The notes below the pieces were generated by a model. It ran no database searches. It saw nothing but the letters and a program-made list of their open reading frames with translations, and was not told where the DNA came from. The position numbers and the translations under genes were made by a program. Source: Mycolicibacterium goodii (GTDB taxonomy: Bacteria > Actinomycetota > Actinomycetes > Mycobacteriales > Mycobacteriaceae). Taken from it: a stretch of 64,000 bases of DNA. Of the stretch, positions 53,792-62,229 are shown piece after piece; within the stretch, counting starts at the first letter, position 1, and the number at the start of each line of letters is the position of its first letter. Where the stretch lies: assembly GCF_022370755.2 (NCBI RefSeq), contig NZ_CP092364.2, positions 3,534,001-3,598,000 on the forward strand, written 5' to 3'.

Positions 53792-54988
53792 CTAGGAAGC
53801 CTCCCCCCTGGGCGGCGAGTAGTTGGGCTTGCCGAGGCCCAGCACGTGCTGGGCGATCATGTTGCGGAACACCTCGAGCGTGCCGCCGTAGATGCCGACG
53901 AGCGGCGCGAAGCGGTAGATGTACTCGCTGCGATCGTCGGCTCCCCCGTCGGCCCCGATCGGCAGCGCGGACACCGATCCGGCGATGTCCATGAGATCGG
54001 GAGCGATGTCGCGCATGGTCTGTGCCAGCGCGACGCGCCCGAAGATGCTCGGTGTCGACAGTGCCGCCTCGAGCCGAGCGAAACTGCGCCCCAGCCGGTA
54101 TGCGACCGAAGCGTCGTCGACACGCAGACGGCCGCCGGCATCGCGGGTGCCCGCCAGCGCGGCAACATTGTCGGCGGCATGGGCCATGAACGTCGCCTGG
54201 TGCGTCATGATCGCCACGTCGTCGAGACCGTCGTCGGCCACGGCCACCGCGCCGTGTTCGGCGTCCAGCGGTTCGCGCACCACCGTCCAGCCGCCGTTGA
54301 CCTCACCGAGGCGGTACTTGTCGTCGACGCGGACGTCGGAGTAGTACACGATGTTGGTGCGGTCGCCGTCGACGGTGCGGATGCCCTGGATCTCGATACC
54401 CGGCGTGTCGAGCGGCACCAGGAACATGGTGAGACTCTTGTGTTTCGGGGCATCCGGGTCGGTGTTGGTGATCAGGAAGACGTACTGGCAGTTGTGGGCA
54501 CCGGTGGTGAACATCTTGGAGCCGTTGATGATCCAGCTCGACCCATCGGCCTCTGGCACCGCGCGGGTCTTGCAGGTCGCGACGTCAGAACCGCCCTCGG
54601 GTTCGGTGTAGCCCAGACACATCCGCACGGTGCCGTCGAACACGCCGCGCAGCACGTCGTCGCGGATCTCGTCGGAGGCGAATCTGGCCACCGACCCGGC
54701 GATCATGACGGTGGTTCCCCACGTCACCCACGGCACCTCCGCGCGACGCCGCTCCAGGGCCCAGATGCGTCGTTGCACCCGGCTGAACCCACCGTCCTCC
54801 TCGGATCTGAACTCCCGTTCCAGGTATCCGGCCGCCGCGAGCGCCAGATGCACGCCCTCGTCGAAGTTGTCGCCGGTTTCGCGGTCCCGCCGGATGACCT
54901 CCTCGGTCACGATCTCCGCCAGGAAGGCGCGCAGTTCGTCGCGGAACGCCGCGTCCTCGGGGGACAGCTCAACATGTGAAAAGTCCAT
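53792..54988 (-). CDS. Acyl-CoA dehydrogenase
   Basis: FAD enzyme of 398 residues forming trans-2-enoyl-CoA. Motifs: MCLGYTEPEGGSDVATCKT, SSWIINGSKMFTTGAHNCQY, and C-terminal YRFAPLVGIYGGTLEVFRNMI (in parts). The catalytic Glu position near IYGGTLEVF is plausible for this actinobacterial FadE class, often found as heterotetramers with a second shorter ACAD, which here is the next gene upstream (25 bp). Paired FadE genes commonly act on sterol or branched side chains. AGGAAG precedes ATG 54988. It is the last gene of the 59294-53792 operon. Confidence 0.9.
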   Translation of the reverse strand: MDFSHVELSPEDAAFRDELRAFLAEIVTEEVIRRDRETGDNFDEGVHLALAAAGYLEREFRSEEDGGFSRVQRRIWALERRRAEVPWVTWGTTVMIAGSVARFASDEIRDDVLRGVFDGTVRMCLGYTEPEGGSDVATCKTRAVPEADGSSWIINGSKMFTTGAHNCQYVFLITNTDPDAPKHKSLTMFLVPLDTPGIEIQGIRTVDGDRTNIVYYSDVRVDDKYRLGEVNGGWTVVREPLDAEHGAVAVADDGLDDVAIMTHQATFMAHAADNVAALAGTRDAGGRLRVDDASVAYRLGRSFARLEAALSTPSIFGRVALAQTMRDIAPDLMDIAGSVSALPIGADGGADDRSEYIYRFAPLVGIYGGTLEVFRNMIAQHVLGLGKPNYSPPRGEAS

Positions 54989-55013
54989 GTGTGGCTTCCT
55001 GTTCGACCTGAGA

Positions 55014-56063
55014 CTAGACTTGAGCGGCTTCGCGCGCGGCGACGATGCCGGCGATGTGCACGGCCGCCGCCCCCGGGTCGCCGCCGGCGAGCGGCCAACC
55101 GCGCGCCCGCACCAGATAGGCCGTCGCAGCGGCCTCGGCCGACACTCCGAGCCCACCTTGGATGTGCACGGCCATGGTGGCGGCCTTCGCGGCCTCCTCG
55201 GACATGAACACGTATGCCGAAGGCGCCAACTCGGGACGTTCGTCGGGCTCGTTGTCCAGGAACCACGCGGCCCGGTGCGACAACCCGCGGCCACTTCTGA
55301 CCGTGATCGCCATGTTGGCCAGCGGATGTGAGATGGCCTGCAGCGTGGAGATCGGAACACCGAGTGTGGAGCGGGTTTTCGCGAACTCGGCGGCGATTGT
55401 CATGGTCTCCTCGACCAGCCCCACCAGGGCCGCGGCGGTCAGCAACCGCCACTCGTCCAGTGCGCGCTGATAGTGCGGGAGCACCTCCGGGCCGCTGCCC
55501 AGCACGACGCGACGGTCCGCGGCGGCCGGGTCCACCCACGCCATCGGCAGCTTGCCGATGTTGTCCACCTTGGCCGGACGTGTCGAGAAGCCCAGCTGAA
55601 CCACGTCATCCCCGTCGCGGATCACGATGTGGTCGGCGATCGACGCCGACGCGATCAGCCGCGAGCCGGTCGGCGCCAGCTGCTGCGCGTCGAATGCGAC
55701 CAGCTGTGTGCCGTCGAGGATCTCCGATCCGGACGACAGCGCGCCGAGCCGGCTCAGCAGCCGGGCCGCTACGACGTGGTCGATCCATGGCACCGGGGCC
55801 AACGCGCGGCCGATCTCCTCGGCGACCAGCGTCAGATCGACCAGAGTCGCGCCGTCGCCGCCCACGGGTTCCGGTAGCGCCATCGTGGTGGCTCCCATGG
55901 CGCACAAACGTTCCCAGAGACTCTTGTCGAAACCCGTCGCCTCGGCGGCGCGTACGGCCTCGATCGAGCAGTGCGTTTTGAAGAACTGCCGGTACGCGTT
56001 CTGCAGGTCGAGGTGATCCTCGGACAGGCTGTAGTCGAGCCTGCGCAGTTCATAACGATCCAT
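55014..56063 (-). CDS. Acyl-CoA dehydrogenase-related protein (partner subunit)
   Basis: A 349-residue ACAD homologue, shorter than usual. N-terminus YSLSEDHLDLQNAYRQFFKTH, then LPEPVGGDGATLVDLTLVAEEIG, and C-terminal VHIQGGLGVSAEAAATAYLVRA. The central FAD/substrate loop region is abbreviated (no WITNG-type motif), as in the non-catalytic or half-site subunit of alpha2beta2 FadE complexes. It sits between the second FadE and an amidohydrolase (5-bp gap), consistent with a heterotetrameric dehydrogenase. Confidence 0.85.
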   Translation of the reverse strand: MDRYELRRLDYSLSEDHLDLQNAYRQFFKTHCSIEAVRAAEATGFDKSLWERLCAMGATTMALPEPVGGDGATLVDLTLVAEEIGRALAPVPWIDHVVAARLLSRLGALSSGSEILDGTQLVAFDAQQLAPTGSRLIASASIADHIVIRDGDDVVQLGFSTRPAKVDNIGKLPMAWVDPAAADRRVVLGSGPEVLPHYQRALDEWRLLTAAALVGLVEETMTIAAEFAKTRSTLGVPISTLQAISHPLANMAITVRSGRGLSHRAAWFLDNEPDERPELAPSAYVFMSEEAAKAATMAVHIQGGLGVSAEAAATAYLVRARGWPLAGGDPGAAAVHIAGIVAAREAAQV

Positions 56064-56068
56064 GACCC

Positions 56069-56923
56069 TCAGAGCTCCTGTGGTTGGCGGTCCCCGAAGA
56101 AGAACTCCGCGGCGTTGTTGTAGAGGTAGTTGTCGAGGACGTCGGGCGGCAGGTCCAGCGCGCGGGCCTCGGGGACCACGCGGTTCATCCGCAGCACCGG
56201 GAAATCGGAGGCGAAGATGATCTTGTCGGCGCCGCGCGTGCGCATGTAGTGCAGCAGGCTGTCCGGCAGCCGTTTCGGTGACCACGCGGAGGTCATCAAC
56301 CGCAGGTTCTTGTACTTGATCAGCATGCGGATGGCGATGTCCCACCATGGATCGGCGCCGTGGATCATGCACAGCCGCAGTTCGGGGAACCGCACGCACA
56401 CCCGGTCCAGGTGGATGGGGTTCTGCACCTCGCCGGGAATCGGCGGGCCGGGCAGACCGGTGTTGACACACAGCGGCAGGTCCAGTTCGGCGCACTTGGT
56501 GTACAGCGGGTAGTACACGGCGTCACTGGGCGGGTACTGCCCGTCGCCCCAAAAGCTCGGTCCCACCACCGCATACGCGACAGGGAGGTCACGGACCGCG
56601 GCCGCCAGCTCCCGCAGCGACGGAATGGGACGCAACAGGTTGACCCCGCCCATCGCGAGCGCGAACCGTTCGGGATGGGCCTCGACGAACTTGCGCGCCG
56701 TGACAGACGGCTTGGTCAGGTTGTCCATCAGGATCGCGCGTTCGATGCCGTTGGCGTCCATCTCCTCGAGCAGGTCGCCGAGGTCGATCGGGCCGTACAT
56801 CGACTTCGGACCCTTGAAGTACTCGTCGCGCACCCGGGTCATGAACGCAGGTTGGTTCTGCGTCTCACCGAAGTGCACGTTGGCCAGGCAGTCCATCGCC
56901 CGCCCGGTCGGTGATTCCGTCAT
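56069..56923 (-). CDS. Amidohydrolase family protein (284 aa)
   Basis: TIM-barrel hydrolase or decarboxylase of the amidohydrolase_2 (ACMSD-like) group. Seen: AMGGVNLLRPIPSLREL, LCMIHGADPWWDIAI (metal-site His) and IIFASDFPVLRMNRVVPEAR. The N-terminal HxH pair of classical members is not evident (CLANVHFGETQ is nearest), so the metal centre may be altered. ATG 56923 overlaps the FadD-like stub stop as ATGA with GGAGA upstream. It works in the same operon as two FadE-type proteins and a second amidohydrolase. Confidence 0.82.
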   Translation of the reverse strand: MTESPTGRAMDCLANVHFGETQNQPAFMTRVRDEYFKGPKSMYGPIDLGDLLEEMDANGIERAILMDNLTKPSVTARKFVEAHPERFALAMGGVNLLRPIPSLRELAAAVRDLPVAYAVVGPSFWGDGQYPPSDAVYYPLYTKCAELDLPLCVNTGLPGPPIPGEVQNPIHLDRVCVRFPELRLCMIHGADPWWDIAIRMLIKYKNLRLMTSAWSPKRLPDSLLHYMRTRGADKIIFASDFPVLRMNRVVPEARALDLPPDVLDNYLYNNAAEFFFGDRQPQEL

Positions 56924-57204
56924 GCCATCTCCACCCGTTGTGCCGCACGGGCTTTCGTCCACCAGTAGTCGGCTTTGCCGTTGCCCAGCCTGCGGACCTC
57001 GTCGACGAATATCACGTCCTTGGGCGTCTTGAACCGTGCCAGCCGCGACGAGCAGTGCTCACGCAACATCTCGCATGTCACGGCTGAGTTTTCTCGCAGC
57101 GCCACGATCGCCACGATCTCCTCGCCCCACCGCTCGCTGGGCCTGCCCACCACGAGCGCGTCAGCGATGGCGTCGACGACATCGCCGATCGTCCACTCGG
57201 GCAT
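56920..57204 (-). CDS. Stand-alone C-terminal domain of an acyl-CoA synthetase (FadD stub)
   Basis: A 94-residue protein that equals only the last domain of an AMP-forming ligase: ADALVVGRPSERWGEEIVAI, LREHCSSRLARFKTPKDVIF and LGNGKADYWWTKARA, including the catalytic Lys position (GK). The 450-residue adenylation domain is absent. ATG 57204 is three bases after the amidohydrolase stop, and the stop overlaps the next start as ATGA, so the operon reads cleanly through it. Either an in-frame deletion removed most of fadD or the domain now has a separate role. Confidence 0.8.
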   Translation of the reverse strand: MPEWTIGDVVDAIADALVVGRPSERWGEEIVAIVALRENSAVTCEMLREHCSSRLARFKTPKDVIFVDEVRRLGNGKADYWWTKARAAQRVEMA

Positions 57205-57207
57205 CGC

Positions 57208-58458
57208 CTATACCGATGCGGCCAGGTGACGAGCGCCCGGCGCGGTGCGGTCCGGATCCCCGAGCAGCTCCAGCGCGTTGTCGCGCATGACCCTGCGGGT
57301 GTCCTCGTGGCTGAACTCGGGGAACTGCGGGATGTCGGCGGTGAACGTGGTGGGGTCCGCCAAGCCCTCGCCGTGCGGCCAGTCTGAGCCGAACAGGATC
57401 TTGTCCACGCCGATGGTGTCGGCGAGCAGCTTGACGTCGTCCTCGTAGTACGGCGCGATCCACACGTTGTTCTTGAGCTGCTCGACCGGATCCTCTTTGT
57501 AATGGTGCGGCGCGTTGTTGGCGGACTTCTTGAGCCGCTTGATGAGTCGGTACACGAAGTACGACCCGTTTTCGATGCTGGCCACCTTGAGCTTCGGGTG
57601 CCGCGTGAACACCTGGTGCACGATCATCGAGGCGATCGTGTCGTGGATCGCGCGGTCGTCCATGATCACCATGTCGAGCGGATCGCGCTTGCCGAAGCCC
57701 TTGAACACCCCGCTGCCACCCCACAGCGCGGGGATCGCCATGTAACCGGAGTCGGACAGGTGGAACACCACGGGCACGCCGGTCTCGGCCAGCCGCGCCC
57801 ACACCGGGTCGTGCACGGGGTCACCAAGTGAGCGCGGACGCACGGATCCCGGCACCGGCGCGGGCCGCACGCAGACGAGCTTGGCGCCACGGCCGAGCAC
57901 GAATTCGACTTCCCCGACCGCCTTTTCGGGATCGGCGAGCGAGATGATGGGCGCGGCGATGATCCGGCCGTCGGTACGGTCAAAACCCCAGTCCTCGTCG
58001 AGCCACAGGTTGAAGGCGTGGATCGACGCCATGGTGGCCTCGATGTCGTGCTTGAGACCCTCTTCGACGCCGCACGCGAAGGTCGGCAGCATGAACACCG
58101 TCTCCAGGCGCTGGCGATCCAGCACCGCCACCCGGGCGTCGCGGTTCTGATATTCGGGATGGTCGGCCAGCCGGTCGACCTTCATGAGCGACGCCGGATC
58201 GATCCCTTCGGGAATCTCACCGCGGAACAACAGGTCCAGGCAGCCCGGTTCGATGATCGGGTCGAACGACGGGTTCGGGATGAAGTGGTTGACCACGCCG
58301 CCGAACACCGCGTAGGTGCGCTTGCCGTCGGTGAGCATCTGCACGCCGCGGCTGCGGAACTCCTTGGGCAGGTGCCGCGTGAACGCGTCCAGCGGTTCGT
58401 AATAGTGGTTGTCGACATCGACGGCCAGGTAGGGCAACCGTTCCGGCTCAGTGGTCAT
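57208..58458 (-). CDS. Amidohydrolase family protein (416 aa)
   Basis: Larger amidohydrolase_2 member. VDVDNHYYEPLDAFTRHLP supplies an N-terminal metal-type sequence (Asp-x-Asn-His in place of HxH), then VVFHLSDSGYMA, SIENGSYFVYRLIKRLKK and ILFGSDWPHGEGLADP with the essential Asp. Similar proteins are common in mycobacterial catabolic clusters and are thought to be hydrolases or decarboxylases of ring-derived CoA esters; the reaction is not known. ATG 58458 follows AAGGAC and overlaps the enoyl-CoA hydratase stop by four bases. Confidence 0.85.
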   Translation of the reverse strand: MTTEPERLPYLAVDVDNHYYEPLDAFTRHLPKEFRSRGVQMLTDGKRTYAVFGGVVNHFIPNPSFDPIIEPGCLDLLFRGEIPEGIDPASLMKVDRLADHPEYQNRDARVAVLDRQRLETVFMLPTFACGVEEGLKHDIEATMASIHAFNLWLDEDWGFDRTDGRIIAAPIISLADPEKAVGEVEFVLGRGAKLVCVRPAPVPGSVRPRSLGDPVHDPVWARLAETGVPVVFHLSDSGYMAIPALWGGSGVFKGFGKRDPLDMVIMDDRAIHDTIASMIVHQVFTRHPKLKVASIENGSYFVYRLIKRLKKSANNAPHHYKEDPVEQLKNNVWIAPYYEDDVKLLADTIGVDKILFGSDWPHGEGLADPTTFTADIPQFPEFSHEDTRRVMRDNALELLGDPDRTAPGARHLAASV

Positions 58459-59294
58459 GTCGGTCCTTCCGGTCTACTGGCGGCAAGCGGCGGGAAGTTC
58501 GGTGGGCGTTTCTCGAAGAACGCGGTGATGCCCTCGAGGAGGTCGGGACGCACCATCGATTCGTGCATGAGGGTCACCGCGCGGTCGCTGACGTCGGTGA
58601 CGGCGTCGGTCGCGTCGCCGTAGAGCTGACGCTTGATGACGGCCATGGATGTCGGTGAGCAGTTGCGGGCCAGGTCCTCGGCATACTGCAGTGCGCGGGT
58701 GAGCAGGTTCTCGGGTTCGACGACCTCTTTGACCAGACCGAGTTGAAACGCCTCCTCGGCGAGGAACGTGCGACCCGACAGCAGCAGGTCCGCCGCGGCG
58801 CCCCAGCCCGCCAGACGCGGCAGGATCCAGGTGATGCCGTATTCCCCGATGAGTCCGCGGCGTGGGAACGCGGTGGCGAATTTGGCTCCGGCCGAGGCGA
58901 ATCGGACGTCGCACATGAGTGCGTGGGTAAGACCGATGCCCACGCAGGCGCCGTTGATCGCCGCGATGACGGGCTTGCGCAACGTGGTGAGGAAGTGCGG
59001 GTGACGCTCGCCGACGATCTTGCTGACATCGGTGTCGCCGCTGATCGACTTGCCCAGCGAGGCCATCTCGCCCATGTAGGCGCCCGCACAGAAGCCGCGC
59101 CCGGTGCCGGTCAGCACGATCACCCGCACGGTCGGATCGGCCTCGGCACGGTCGAATTTCGCGTAGATACCCGCCGAGATGTCGGCGCCCCAGGAGTTCA
59201 GGCGCTCCGGGCGGTTGAGCGTGATGACCGCGACGCCTGCGTCGTTGACCTCGTAGCGCACCGCATCGCTCGTGCCGGTTTCTGCCACACTCAC
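58455..59294 (-). CDS. Enoyl-CoA hydratase/isomerase family protein
   Basis: Crotonase-fold enzyme of 279 residues and first gene of the leftward operon. VAVITLNRPERLNSWGAD, then TGTGRGFCAGAYMGEM (oxyanion hole) and INGACVGIGLTHALMCDVRF. The region PRRGLIGEYGITWILPRLAG carries Glu at the usual catalytic site. GTG 59294 is the start; no canonical ribosome site precedes it closely. Motif C (TACNGTA type) lies 45 bp upstream, so transcription should be under the same control as the neighbouring unit. Confidence 0.9.
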   Translation of the reverse strand: MSVAETGTSDAVRYEVNDAGVAVITLNRPERLNSWGADISAGIYAKFDRAEADPTVRVIVLTGTGRGFCAGAYMGEMASLGKSISGDTDVSKIVGERHPHFLTTLRKPVIAAINGACVGIGLTHALMCDVRFASAGAKFATAFPRRGLIGEYGITWILPRLAGWGAAADLLLSGRTFLAEEAFQLGLVKEVVEPENLLTRALQYAEDLARNCSPTSMAVIKRQLYGDATDAVTDVSDRAVTLMHESMVRPDLLEGITAFFEKRPPNFPPLAASRPEGPT

Positions 59295-59338
59295 CGTGCG
59301 GCAACCCCCTGACGCTGCGAAGGGCGTTTAGGCATATT

Positions 59339-59357
59339 TACTGTATACCTATCGGTA
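59339..59357. promoter_or_regulatory. TACNGTA-type motif, site C
   Basis: TACTGTA-tacct-ATCGGTA; one perfect half-site and one with two changes, same 12-bp spacing. It lies 45 bp before the enoyl-CoA hydratase start. The rest of the 261-bp gap (59295-59555) has no recognisable gene. Confidence 0.5.
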
Positions 59358-59555
59358 GAGCATTCCGCAAGCGTCGGCGCCATCTAGCTCACCCTTCACA
59401 ACCGGTTGTGACCTGCGAAGACGTGATCGACAAGCGGCACCGCCGCTCACGTCGCCCTCCGGACGCGCAGCGGGTGCAGAGCGGATCACCGACACCGCGT
59501 GGCGCGTCGCGGGTCCAGCCGTGAGGCCTCGTTGGCAGTCGCCGGGCTCAGCCCT

Positions 59556-60357
59556 TCACGTGAAGTCGCTACCGCCATCGACGTTGACGTTCGCGCCGGT
59601 CATGTACGAGTTGCGCCTGGACGCCAGAAACGCCGCCACCGGCCCGATTTCGCTCGGGAGACCGGCGCGCGGCAGATGCGCCGGATGTCCGAAATGCTCG
59701 TCGATCGCGGCCATCAGCTGGTACGGATCATGGCCGTCCACACCGACCGATTCCGCCCAGCCCAGCAGCACCTCTGACGAGATGCTGCCGGGTGAAACGA
59801 CATTCACCATGATCTCGTCCTTGGCCAGCAGCAGGGAGAGGTTTTTCGACACGCTGTTCACCGCGGCCTTGGCGGCGGTATAGGCAGGCAGCCTGATGCT
59901 CTGCCGCTGCGTGGAGTGTGCCGAGAAGTTGACGATGCGCGCCCATTCGGCCTTCCGGAGCAGCGGCAGCGCGGCCCGCACGCAGCGCACCATGCCCGTG
60001 AGACCCGCGTCGAACGCCTCCTGCCATTGCTCGTCGGTCAGCTCTTCGAAGTTACCCGTGGCACCGGGGCCGACGGTGTTGATGAGCGCGTTCAGTTCGC
60101 CGTCCCACCGCTCACCGATCTCGGCGAACGCCCGCTCGACCTGCTCGGGATCACCGGTGTCGGCGACGATCGCGCGCGATGGCCTCCGGGCTGCCGCGGT
60201 GCGCCAGATCAGCCGCGGCCGCCCCCAGGACGTCTTTCGATCGCCCGATGACGGCGACGCGGGCCCCGTCATCGGCCAGGCATTGCGCCGTCGCGAAGCC
60301 CATACCGCGGCCACCACCGACGACGGCGGTGGCCGCCCCACCGAACCCGAGATCCAT
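59556..60357 (-). pseudogene. Short-chain dehydrogenase with a frameshift
   Basis: The gene reads as SDR in two frames. The first 60 codons (from ATG 60357) give the cofactor loop VGGGRGMGFATAQCL and continue to AHRGSPEAIA; the remaining 200 (ADTGDPEQVERAFAEIG, catalytic NFSAHSTQ and YTAAKAAVNSV, end NVNVDGGSDF) lie in another frame. The switch falls in ATCGCGCGCGATC at about 60169-60180, where one extra base in the GC run would explain it. If real, the enzyme is lost; a sequencing error is the alternative. It is 10 bp downstream of the enoyl-CoA hydratase. Confidence 0.8.
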
Positions 60358-60367
60358 GGGACGCGGG

Positions 60368-61132
60368 TCAGGAACCGGTCCAGTTGGGTTTGCGCTTCTC
60401 GGCGAATGCCGTCACGCCTTCGATCGCGTCCCTCGACGAGAACACCGGCCCGATCAGTTCACCCTGCCTCTTCCACATCTCGTCCTCGGACCACCCGGCG
60501 GACTTGACGATGATCTCCTTGGTCACCGCGACCGCCAGCGGGCCGTTGGCGGTGATACGTTCGGCCAGCTCGAGGGCGCCGTCGAGCGCTTCGCCCGGTT
60601 CGGTCAACTTGTTGACGAAGCCCCAGGCCGCCGCCTCCTCGGCGGTGAAGTTGTCGCCGGTCAGCGCCAGCTCGAGCGCCTTCTGATACGGGATCCGCTT
60701 GGGCAGACGCAGAAGGCCACCGCCCGCGGCAACCAGCCCGCGCTTCACCTCGGGGATGCCGAATCTGGCGGTCTTGCCGGCCACGACGAGATCAGTGGCC
60801 AGCACGATCTCGGTGCCGCCGGCCAGCGCATAGCCCTCCACCGCGGCGATCAGCGGTTTGCGGGGCGGCTTCTCGGTGAAGCCGATGCCTCGGCCGGGCA
60901 CGTGCGGCAACTCTCCGGAGGCGAATCCCTTGAGATCCATACCCGCGCAGAAGTTGCCGCCCGCACCGGTGATGATGCCCACCGAGAGGTCCTGCGTGTC
61001 GTCGAGTTCGTCGACCGCCGCCGCGAGCCCCTTGGCCACCGCGAGATTGAACGCGTTGCGCACTTCCGGCCGGTTGATCGTGATGATGAGCGTTCGACCC
61101 CGACGCTCCCGCAGAACCACTTCTTCTGACAC
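60368..61132 (-). CDS. Enoyl-CoA hydratase (crotonase family)
   Basis: A 254-residue crotonase. LIITINRPEVRNAFNLAVA, GAGGNFCAGMDLKGF (oxyanion hole), EGYALAGGTEIVLATDLVVA and IPEVKRGLVAAGGGLLRLPK with a catalytic-type Glu; C-terminal GVTAFAEKRKPNW is standard. GTG 61132 follows GAAGGGG. With the SDR downstream it forms a hydration/oxidation pair of beta-oxidation. It is divergent from the TetR gene, and motif B lies 50 bp upstream. Confidence 0.92.
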   Translation of the reverse strand: MSEEVVLRERRGRTLIITINRPEVRNAFNLAVAKGLAAAVDELDDTQDLSVGIITGAGGNFCAGMDLKGFASGELPHVPGRGIGFTEKPPRKPLIAAVEGYALAGGTEIVLATDLVVAGKTARFGIPEVKRGLVAAGGGLLRLPKRIPYQKALELALTGDNFTAEEAAAWGFVNKLTEPGEALDGALELAERITANGPLAVAVTKEIIVKSAGWSEDEMWKRQGELIGPVFSSRDAIEGVTAFAEKRKPNWTGS

Positions 61133-61181
61133 GCTTGCCCCTTCAGCTCATGCGAGCCACCGCCGTTGACCCGGAAAAGCC

Positions 61182-61200
61182 TACTATATGGATTACCGTA
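61182..61200. promoter_or_regulatory. TACNGTA-type motif, site B
   Basis: TACTATA-tggat-TACCGTA in the 284-bp gap between the enoyl-CoA hydratase and the TetR gene. One perfect half-site, one with a single change. Position suits autoregulation and control of the divergent operon by the TetR protein. Confidence 0.55.
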
Positions 61201-61416
61201 CTGAGGCGACTCGACGCCGATCGCCGACGAGCGACAGGCTGGGCGCCGGCGGAGAGCGGGGTCACAGGATGCCTACCGGTAAGGTTGACGGTGTTGTTAC
61301 CCGACGACGCGCATGCATCGGCGCAGTTCAGGCGTTGGTCAGCGGCATCTGCGGTGCCACTGGCAGACCACGTGCCGACGACGTGAGCAGTATGGATTTT
61401 GATGGAGGTGCCCGCT

Positions 61417-62154
61417 GTGGCAAAGCAACCGGCCACCGAGAAACGCCAACGGCGCGAACGCGGTTCCATCAATCCCGAGGACATCATCAAGGGCGCATTC
61501 GAACTGGCCGAGAAGGTCTCGATCGACAACCTGAGCATGCCCCTGCTCGGCAAGCATCTAGGCGTCGGCGTCACCAGCATCTACTGGTACTTCCGCAAGA
61601 AGGACGATCTGCTCAACGCCATGACCGATCGCGCGCTGCGCGAATTCGTCGTCGCCACCCCGTATATCGAGGCCAAGGACTGGCGCGAATCGCTGGCCAA
61701 CCATGCGCGGACGATGCGGAAAGCGTTCATGGGCAATCCGATCCTGTGCGACCTCATCCTGATCCGCTCCGCGCTGAGCCCGCGAGCCGCGCGTCTCGGT
61801 GTGCAGGAGGTCGAGTCGGCGATCGCCGGTCTGGTCGAGGCCGGGTTGTCGGTCGAGGACGCGTTCGACACCTACTCGGCCGTCTCGGTGCACGTCCGCG
61901 GATCCGTTGTCCTGCACCGCCTCTACGAGAAGAACCGGGCCAACGACAACGCGCCCGGGGACTTCGAGGAGACCATGGTGATCGACCCCGCCACCACGCC
62001 GCTGCTGGCGCAGGTCACCAGCGAGGGCCACCGCATCGGCGCGGCCGACGAGCAGAACTTCGAGTACGGGTTGCAGTGCATCCTCGACCACGCCGCGCGG
62101 CTGATCGAGTCGAAGCCGAGCAAGAAGCCCCGCCGGAAAGCCGCTGCCGGCTGA
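61417..62154 (+). CDS. TetR-family regulator of the CoA-ester catabolic genes
   Basis: A 245-residue repressor. DNA-binding part: PEDIIKGAFELAEKVSIDNL, LGKHLGVGVTSIYWYFRKKDD; long helical ligand domain; Lys/Arg-rich tail SKPSKKPRRKAA. GTG 61417 is picked because GGAGG lies eight bases upstream; ATG 61402 is possible. It is embedded between the two catabolic units and divergent from one of them, with motif B in the shared gap, so it is the best candidate for the factor binding the TACNGTA sites. An acyl-CoA or its precursor is the expected ligand. Confidence 0.87.
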   Translation: MAKQPATEKRQRRERGSINPEDIIKGAFELAEKVSIDNLSMPLLGKHLGVGVTSIYWYFRKKDDLLNAMTDRALREFVVATPYIEAKDWRESLANHARTMRKAFMGNPILCDLILIRSALSPRAARLGVQEVESAIAGLVEAGLSVEDAFDTYSAVSVHVRGSVVLHRLYEKNRANDNAPGDFEETMVIDPATTPLLAQVTSEGHRIGAADEQNFEYGLQCILDHAARLIESKPSKKPRRKAAAG

Positions 62155-62229
62155 GGATCTGCGGTACGTCGTCTGCGCCCCGGCGCGGGCCGCATGCCTG
62201 ATCTGCCGGGAAGACAGAGCCACGTTCCG

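Noticed and set aside
59295..59555. Possible small gene in the gap after the SDR
   Set aside because: No frame has a ribosome site or known motif; only the regulatory motif C is supported.
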